Shown here piece after piece: positions 57,801 through 64,000 of a stretch of 64,000 nt of DNA (positions are counted from its first letter, which is position 1; each line of letters starts with the position of its first letter). Where the stretch lies: NCBI GenBank assembly GCA_017163975.1, contig JAFFSR010000251.1:6076001-6140000 (forward strand), written 5' to 3'. The position numbers and the translations under genes were made by a program. The DNA is from Anastatus disparis. Its lineage: Eukaryota; Arthropoda; Insecta; Hymenoptera; Eupelmidae. The notes beneath the pieces are model-generated. The model saw nothing but the letters and a program-made list of their open reading frames with translations. It was not told where the DNA came from and did not search any database.

Positions 57801-60800
57801 TTGACTACCGATGGATGGTCAGCCACTTTTGTAACCAACAATCAACGGATACCCAATGAGGTCGGATTTTTTTAAAGAGTCGCGATATAAATGGCACATA
57901 CACTTATTTTCTTTCGAAAAAAAAGTTAGAGGTACCTGGCCAGGATTCGAACCCATGCCCTCTGCGTTGAAGGCAAGAGCTCTATCCATTACGCCACCGC
58001 GCTCGTGAAAATATGATTTTGGGAACTTTATATATATATATATACATCGGCGAACCATTGCCAATACATCGGCGAACCATTGCTAATCCATCGGCGAAGC
58101 ATCGCCAATCCATCGGCGAACCATCGCCAATGCATCGGCGAACCATCGCCGATACATCGGGGAAATTAGTAAAAAAATGTAAAATTTAAAAATTTTGCGA
58201 TGTATGCGCAATATATGGGCGATATCTGGGATTAGCCCCGTAGAGAAATATCGGCGAAATAATATAATATTTCGCGGAGATATGGACATAGCTCGGCGAT
58301 GGATACGCGATGGTTCGTCGAAAGTATTTGCGATATTTCGCACAAAGTATCTGCGATTTATCGGCGATGGTTTGCCGAAAGTATTTGCGATATTTCGCAC
58401 AAAGTATCTGCGATGTATCGGCGATAGTTCGGCCAAAGCATCGGCGATAGTTCGGCTAAAGCATCGGCGATGCTTCGGCGAAAGTATTTGCGATGCCTCG
58501 GCGATGGTAATTTTTTTTGCGCGGGTGCATACGAAAGGTAATTTTACTGGCTTATAAATAGCAGTACTTTCGATACAATAATTGGTGGTTTTATCAAACA
58601 TTTTCAAATAATGAAATAACTATAGGAGATGAAAGGTGGTGAATCAATTAATTCGATAATACAAATACACGGAGATATGGCTCTGAATTGAAAGTTGTGG
58701 CATTGTAAATCTCGTAAAAAAAACTTTTATTTGCACCCTTAAAAATCTTTAAAAAATTGCACAAAGCATTTTTTTATTTAAAATGAAATATTTTCGGCTA
58801 TGAATGAGGTGCAAACTTCATCATATAATATCTCCACTCTCCCTGCTATTAAGGAGGTCAATTTTTTTTTTAATTTGTTTTTTGTGCTCTAAACAATGGT
58901 ATAAATTTTAGAACTTAATTTTTGTGGGCATAACTTAATATACTCGTGGGCGTCCTCCTTTATTAGAAACTAATTATTTATTGTTTAATATCAATTTTAG
59001 ACTGTAGCCGGCAAAAAGGATGGTAATTTCGTGAGCTCAGCCTTGAGCGCTCACGTAGTTCTATCGATGGCTGCATATGGCGCTCGAGAAAATACCGCTA
59101 AAGAAATGCGACAAGCTTTATACCTACCTGATGATGACACTCAGGGCTACCAAGAATTTCAAAATTTTATTAATATTTTAAATGTGAGTAATGTATGACA
59201 ATATAAAATTCTTGTTAGTTCATTTTTTTTTATTTTCAAATTAATTATAAATTAATCTGAAATAATCATGATTTTTAAAAAATAATTATACTTGAACAAA
59301 ATAATAAAAAATAAGTGAGCCAAGAGAACTCATAGATTAAAAAAAAATAATATGATTATTTATTTTTTCTACATTTGAATTTTACTAGTTAATATATTTA
59401 CATGAGGTAAATTAAACGTTTTACAATGGTTAAAAATGAAGATTTATATATATATATATACAGTGCCGTCCATAAATTCGGGATCACTCAGAGGAAAAAA
59501 TTGCTGGAGAAAAATCGCAATAACTCGGTAAATATAGGTCGTATAGAAATTCTAAAAAAAACGATTTTAAAGTACTCCTCAAGAGCTTTAAAAACGCTGT
59601 ATTATATTATTTTAAAAGTTTTTTTATGGTATTAAAAAAATTACTTAAAAATAAACATTTTTTGCCAATTTTTTAAATTTTAGATTCGCTCACACCGTTT
59701 TTCGAGTATAAGATAAAAAAATCTGAAAAAAATATAATTTAAAGTACTCTAAAAGAGCTTTAATTTGCATTTTTTTAAAATTTTTTACAATGATTTTCCG
59801 TCAAGATATGAAGTTTTAAAGTTGGGCATTTTTGGTGTTTTTTGCAGAAAAATGGCCAATTTTCTGCAAAAAACACCAAAAATGCCCAACTTTAAAACTT
59901 CATATCTTGACGGAAAATCATTGTAAAAAATTTTAAAAAAATGCAAATTAAAGCTCTTTTAGAGTACTTTAAATTATATTTTTTTCAGATTTTTTTATCT
60001 TATACTCGAAAAACGGTGTGAGCGAATCTAAAATTTAAAAAATTGGCAAAAAATGTTTATTTTTAAGTAATTTTTTTAATACCATAAAAAAACTTTTAAA
60101 ATAATATAATACAGCGTTTTTAAAGCTCTTGAGGAGTACTTTAAAATCGTTTTTTTTAGAATTTCTATACGACCTATATTTACCGAGTTATTGCGATTTT
60201 TCTCCAGCAATTTTTTCCTCTGAGTGATCCCGAATTTATGGACGGCACTGTATATATAACTATGAAAATATATAATAATTATTAATTTTATCGAAAAATT
60301 ATACACAATTAAAGAGTAACGGTAACAGTGTTTGTGTAATACTAAATGTACATTGCTTAAAAATAAAAACATAATTTCGATGCACAAAAACATTGTCAAT
60401 TAATATATATAACTTTGGCAAAGGGCCTTTCACAACAATATTAATTTATATTAATTGACAATTTTTTTGTGCATAGAAATTATGTTTTTATTTTTAAGCA
60501 ATGTACATTTAGTATTAATAATTATTTTTGAGCAAGAAAGAAATAAGACTTAGATTGATGATTAATTTATATGTATTTTTTGCGATATTTTTGCCTGAAG
60601 AGGATCGTGAAAAATATGACTGAAACGTTGCTTAACTGACTCAAAATAAATAATTTGACAGTAAAAGTTGTTAATCTCATTTCAATAATTAAATGAATTT
60701 TATAAACATTTTTCTTATTTCTTCAATAGCACAAGAATCGTCCATGGAACTAAATTTTTTAATCTCGAAATTTTTTTTTTTATTAATAACTTAATATTTT

Positions 60801-63764
60801 CAAAGACTTCACAAAAAATTTGCGATTTAAAATTTTCATGGCAGTGTTTTAGTTCCTACATCTTTCATAAAAAATTATCAAAGCTATCTTAATATTAATA
60901 ATATTAATTATTTATTTCAACAAGTTTAAAAATATTGTAACATTTTCTTTTATTAATAAAAGCATTATGACGAAATTTCTAATTTATTTAACATTTAATA
61001 AAGATATATGTAAGAAAAGTGAAATAGTTTTAGAATATTGTTTAATTTATATCAAACAATTTTATACTCATTGTTCTGACTTGAGTGACAACCCATATGG
61101 AAATAATTTCTGTGAATAACTGTAAATAATAGTAAATAATTGTGAATAAGTGTTAAAAAATGCCGGAATTGAGATATAAATAATAGTTATTTACAGTTAT
61201 TTACTGTTATTTACTATTAATTACTATTATTTACAGTTACTTACAGTTATTAATAATTATTTACAATTATTTATAGTTATTTACAATTATTTAGAGTTTT
61301 TTTACAGTTATTTACAGTTCTTTATAATTATTTATAATTATTTACAATTTTTCATAATTTTTTACAATTAGTTACAGTTATTTACATTTTCAAAAATTTT
61401 CGCATATATATATATAAAAAAAATTGAATAAATTTGTGAAAATTTTCGAAAATGTAAATAACTGTAATTAACTGTAAAAAACTGTGAAAAAATATAAATA
61501 ATCGTAAATAAATGTAAATAATTTAAAAAAAAATAAATAAATGTAAATAACTGTAAATAAATATAAATAACTGTAAATAACTGTAAATAACTGTAAATAA
61601 ATGTTATTTATGTCTCAATTTCAACATTTTTTAACACTTATTTACAGTTATTTACAGTTATTTCCATTTATTTACAGTTATTAACACTTATTTACAATTA
61701 TTTCCAGAAACTTTTTCCATATGGGAATACACTGATTTTTGCCATTGATTGAATAATTAAATGACTGATATTTATTTTTTATAATTTATATTAAAAATTT
61801 GCTTAGTAATCATATACAATTTAGGAGAAACACGTAAAATATAAATATTATGTCTAAAAATAAATATAAAATTAATGATGAGGAATTACAAGGAAATATA
61901 ATTATACCCATAAAGTTCAAAAGGCTTGTTGAAAATTCAAGTAGTAAAAATCAGATTAGAAGAATTAAATATATATTTTCGTTAAACTTTTTTGTGAATT
62001 AGAATTTTACTCACGTAAAATCCATTAGATACATAAAAAAAAGAATAAATAACTAATGCGTGTTTTTTTTTGCAATTTGGTGATTATCGACAGAGATATA
62101 ACAAATTGAAATATATTGAGTGACGCAACGATTGTTCAATAATTAGCTGAATTAACTATATGCTCTGGTGTACAATTATGACGTCACAGGATATTTTAAT
62201 CTATTATATCTTTATTGAAAAAAATACATGTCCATTATTTTTCAAATTCTTCATTACGGAACTAAAAAATTTTTTAATGCAAAACCCCAATCGTATTGCT
62301 TTTTTCAAAAATTTACTAATAAACGGTAAGGATGAAAAATTTTTGTTTATAATAAAATCATTCATATACTTTTGATTTCTCAATTATTCGTACATTTTAA
62401 ACAAATGAATAATATTAATGTAATTTTATATTTTTATACAATAATAAAAAATTTTGTTTTATTACAGAATGTTCCTAATGTCATCCTCAAACTGGCAAAC
62501 AAAATTTACGCGTCCAATACTATTACTATTAAAGATGAATTCAAAGAAATCACAAGTAAACACTTCCATTCTGAAAGCGCAGTTGTGGATTTTTCGAAAA
62601 ATAAAGAGTCCGCTGATTTAATTAACCAGTGGTGTATGGATAAAACCAATTCTAAAATCAAAGAAATCGTCAAAGCTGGTGCGTACTTTTAAATTTCATA
62701 AATTTTTATCAACGAATGAAATATCGATTATAAAATAAAAATTAGAATACTTTTTACAGATAATCTGAGCAATGCTGCAGGAATGATACTTTTAAATGCA
62801 GTATATTTCAAAGGCAACTGGAAAAATCAATTTGATAAAGAATCGACAATGCCAAAGCCTTTCCATGTTGATAAGACAACCACAATAGACGTTTCTACAA
62901 TGTACATAGAGAATAGATTTTTCTTCAAGGATTTTGAAGAAATTAATGCTTTTTGCATTGCTCTTCCTTATGAGGTATGTAGAAATTTGGCACTAAACTA
63001 ATATTATTTGAAATGTAATTATTAAAATAATTTTTTGTTTTTTAATTTATTACACAGTTAAAAATCGGGTGAAGTTCAAACACACAATGTGTGTTCAAAC
63101 TCCACCCGAAAAAATAAAATACACAAATATTGTGTAATATTATATTTAACACATTAAATTTAATTTTAAATTAATTTCACACAAATTCTGTGTATTTATT
63201 GTGTTTAAGAAGTATACAGATTGTATTTAACACAGTTCTTACACAAAATATATGTAAATTGAGACACAAGTTGTGTGTTACACATAATATTTGTTGTTTA
63301 TTTACACACATTTTGTGTATTCTACGCCAATTTACACACAACACACAATTTTTCACTGTGTAGAATGAAGATTTGTCAATGGTACTTGTCGTTCCTAAAG
63401 AGATCGATGGACTGAAAAATATTGAGGAAAATCTTGACAAATTGAATATTAATTTCAAAGAAAAATTTAAATATAAAGAAGAAGTGAATCTTTCCTTACC
63501 GAAATTCAAAGTTGAAACTACAATCGATTTAAATCTTCATCTCCGTGATGTAATTAAAATTATTATTTTATATAATGTATATGTTCGTAAATTATTTAAT
63601 GCTAATAAAAATTTTAATTTACATATAGTTGGGTATGATTGAAATGTTTACTGATGAAGCCAATTTTAACGGCGTTTCTGACACGCCGATGGAAGTCGAT
63701 AAAGTGATACAAAAAGCATTTATCGAAGTGAATGAAGAAGGCTGTGAAGCTGCTGCAATAACTT
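54857..63764 (+). CDS. Serpin C, last exon(s) outside the window
   Basis: Exons: 54857-54922 (ATG, no signal peptide), 59001-59183, 62468-62678, 62760-62974, 63364-63549 and 63629-63764. Boundaries and phases match serpins A and B. Seen: [44 protein letters not shown], and the hinge [10 protein letters not shown]. Cys takes the place of the usual Thr/Ser at P14; the hinge is otherwise of the inhibitory type. The final exon with the reactive loop and the VDRPF signature is not reached by 64000, so the target protease cannot be guessed. Intron 1 holds a 4-kb transposon, intron 2 three palindromic elements. The acceptor of exon 63364 is partly the target-site TA of a MITE. A second first exon lies at 51078. 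Confidence 0.92.
54977..55991. mobile_element. hAT-like MITE with 8-bp target duplication GATGCCCA
   Basis: Inserted 15 bases inside the left end of the 4-kb element: GATGCCCA at 54969-54976 and again at 55992-55999. Ends tggtgaggttcgatttttcg and the inverse. The interior is itself made of repeated pieces (aattcatggctg, taaattgtaattgatatt), suggesting an older copy inside. An 8-base duplication fits hAT. Confidence 0.8.
56555..56960. repeat. Subterminal tiled repeat array, left
   Basis: Many copies of a unit near tcgccgatacatcgcagata / cgatggttcgccgatg, in inverse relation to 58040-58520. The open frames 56486-56857 (+) and 58083-58607 (-) are these repeats read as codons ([11 protein letters not shown] and so on) and are not genes. 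Confidence 0.8.
57040..57519 (+). CDS. Transposon protein fragment, Cys-rich, unknown function
   Basis: 159 codons. Contains [20 protein letters not shown], then [22 protein letters not shown], then a beta-rich C-terminal stretch ([17 protein letters not shown]). Cys pairs in the form CDCxxxCYCxxxxC suggest metal binding. The layout corresponds to 48497-49135. The 5' part of the gene is missing or in exons I cannot see. Probably the C-terminal domain of the mobile element's own protein. Confidence 0.5.
   Translation: MYIVGTLFSKQNFLNKVSSILPDYIERKMYILKKLLKNNVLFSSTLCKEIKSKSSCVKYTLDKKNCIGEIQFFTKVYCDCIGDCYCQPKYCAVIKKFVTFNPYAITIGQSVLDFVHQIRGEGDINLIQINLLQCVCFYVKNIHTNIIYVIEPVNTVEKE
57641..58005 (-). 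mobile_element. tRNA-derived SINE
   Basis: Read on the - strand: a tRNA-like head with A box tggcgtaatgg (about 57987-57997) and B box ggttcgaatcc (57943-57953), a ~270-base body, and a poly(A) tail (the T run at 57636-57655). Flanked by a perfect 15-base target duplication tgaaaatatgatttt (57626-57640, 58006-58020), the mark of LINE-mediated insertion. The acceptor arms do not pair (gcgcgg against ccaggtacc), so it is not a working tRNA gene. Confidence 0.88.
58040..58520. repeat. Subterminal tiled repeat array, right
   Basis: Inverse counterpart of 56555-56960; same units (ggcgaaccatcgcc, tttgcgatatttcgcac). Together the arrays make the long arms of the 4-kb element. Confidence 0.8.
59461..60250. 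mobile_element. 790-bp near-perfect palindrome with Tc1-type ends
   Basis: CAGTGCCGTCCATAAATTCG at the left, its inverse at the right, TA on both sides (59459-59460, 60251-60252), symmetric about 59855. cagtgccgtccataaa-type ends are typical of Tc1-like elements. No transposase; the open frames 59426-59635 and 60076-60399 are the two arms read as the same codons. Confidence 0.85.
60338..60516. repeat. 179-bp inverted repeat
   Basis: aatactaaatgtacattgct at the left, inverse at the right (ending agtatt), arms about 75 bases. MITE-like, no clear target duplication. Confidence 0.65.
61092..61725. repeat. Inverted-repeat element with tgtaaataact arrays
   Basis: cccatatggaaa at 61092-61103 and its inverse at 61714-61725, with arrays of ttatttacagt units on one side and tgtaaataact on the other. 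The same array type makes up the inner arms of the 8.4-kb element (about 40080-40780, 45290-45700), as does ttgagatataaataatagtt, so it may be a short derivative of that family or of an element nested in it. Confidence 0.6.
63053..63360. mobile_element. 308-bp MITE inserted at a splice acceptor of serpin C
   Basis: CACAGTTAAAAAT at the left, ATTTTTCACTGTG at the right, TA at 63051-63052 and 63361-63362. A small palindrome with cgggtgaagttcaaacacac lies near the left end. The second TA plus the next G forms the TAG acceptor before exon 63364-63549. Superfamily probably Tc1/mariner from the TA. Confidence 0.8.
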
Positions 63765-64000
63765 GTAAAAATTTTTTATTCATATTTTTTAAGCTTCATT
63801 ACAAAAACATAAATTTTTCATAATTACATAAACGGACTAGTTAAGTGTTTTATTATGGATCTTCTGATTGCTTACAATGATTCTGTCATTTAAAATTGCG
63901 TGCTGTTTCATCTTGTGTTAGCTTCATATTTTTGTTTTTTACATGAAATAATCTCAAATTTTTATCTTGGTACGCAAACGTTTCTAGATCGCAATTTTAT

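Larger units (their letters stand above)
54962..58961. mobile_element. 4-kb TIR element with tiled subterminal repeats, in serpin C intron 1
   Basis: AAAGGAGGATGCCCA (left, then interrupted by a MITE) and cgagtatattaa at 56001, against the inverse ending near 58961. The arms continue over about 900 bp: ttgcacctcattcatagccg on one side, its inverse on the other. Inside the arms are tiled units such as cgatggttcgccgatg (56555-56960, 58040-58520). The core holds the open frame 57040-57519 and a SINE. Superfamily not determined. Confidence 0.75.
59184..62467. other. Serpin C intron 2
   Basis: 3.3 kb between exons 2 and 3. Holds the palindromes at 59461-60250, 60338-60516 and 61092-61725, listed separately. 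The rest is AT-rich with no coding signal. The acceptor is ttacag at 62462-62467. Confidence 0.7.

Noticed and set aside
57940..58005. tRNA gene
   Set aside because: A and B boxes are present, but the acceptor arms do not pair, the T arm is weak, and a poly(A) tail with a target duplication shows it is the head of a SINE.
56486..58607. Open frames of 120-174 codons with repeated [11 protein letters not shown]
   Set aside because: Both strands are open because the tiled cgatggttcgccgatg repeats lack stops in these frames; no protein family marks.
60598..60640. Hammerhead-ribozyme-like core (cctgaagagg ... gaaacg)
   Set aside because: The two core words are present but I could not draw stem II or stem III around them; such words also occur by chance and in transposon ends.
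62160..62375. Extra serpin exon in intron 2 of serpin C
   Set aside because: The 71-codon frame has no serpin motif, and exons 59001-59183 and 62468-62678 already join without a gap in the fold.

Overview
The window is AT-rich eukaryotic DNA from an insect. Genes have short exons with GT-AG introns, most of the intronic and intergenic space is DNA transposons, MITEs, a Helitron and a SINE, and the host genes are a clade-B-like serpin array and an ABCC4/MRP4-like transporter. Gene structure and transposon load fit a parasitoid wasp (Hymenoptera). That placement is an inference; nothing in the sequence proves the species.

Host genes. Three serpin genes lie in tandem on the + strand. Serpin A (538-2229, 5' part outside the window) has a second, alternative last exon at 3521-3651 that replaces the reactive-centre loop. 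Serpin B (28937-36573) is complete: seven exons, open frame, 380 residues, no signal peptide. Serpin C (54857 to beyond the window) has a possible extra first exon at 51078-51143. All three share exon boundaries and intron phases. Between A and B, on the - strand, lies a complete 15-exon ABC transporter gene (4485-25572; 1391 residues by my splicing) with two membrane domains and two intact nucleotide-binding domains.

Mobile DNA, region by region. (i) 12.5-19.9 kb, inside a 12.9-kb intron of the transporter gene: nested elements, including a 5.8-kb pogo/Tc5-like element with 860-bp inverted repeats and a two-exon transposase, a Harbinger-like MITE and a 1.1-kb foldback. (ii) 29.7-32.4 kb, inside a serpin B intron: a foldback transposon whose 3' end is duplicated in inverse orientation. 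(iii) 32.4-34.6 and 37.1-38.2 kb: inverted copies of one repeat family bracketing the main exons of serpin B. (iv) 38.7-47.1 kb: an 8.4-kb transposon with 1.7-kb inverted repeats and a four-exon transposase related to that in (ii). (v) 47.1-50.9 kb: a Helitron carrying another TIR transposon. (vi) 51-59 kb: a duplicated serpin promoter and first exon, a cluster of GC-cored hairpins, then a 4-kb TIR element holding a hAT-like MITE and a tRNA-derived SINE. (vii) 59-63.4 kb: palindromic MITEs in serpin C introns, one of them inserted into the TA of a TAG splice acceptor.

How it fits together. The serpins look like intracellular or leaderless inhibitors with inhibitory-type hinges. They diversify by gene duplication, by an alternative loop exon and perhaps by alternative first exons, while transposons supply most of the change in intron length and at least one splice junction. 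I saw no CRISPR array, no free-standing tRNA or rRNA gene and no bacterial-type operon.
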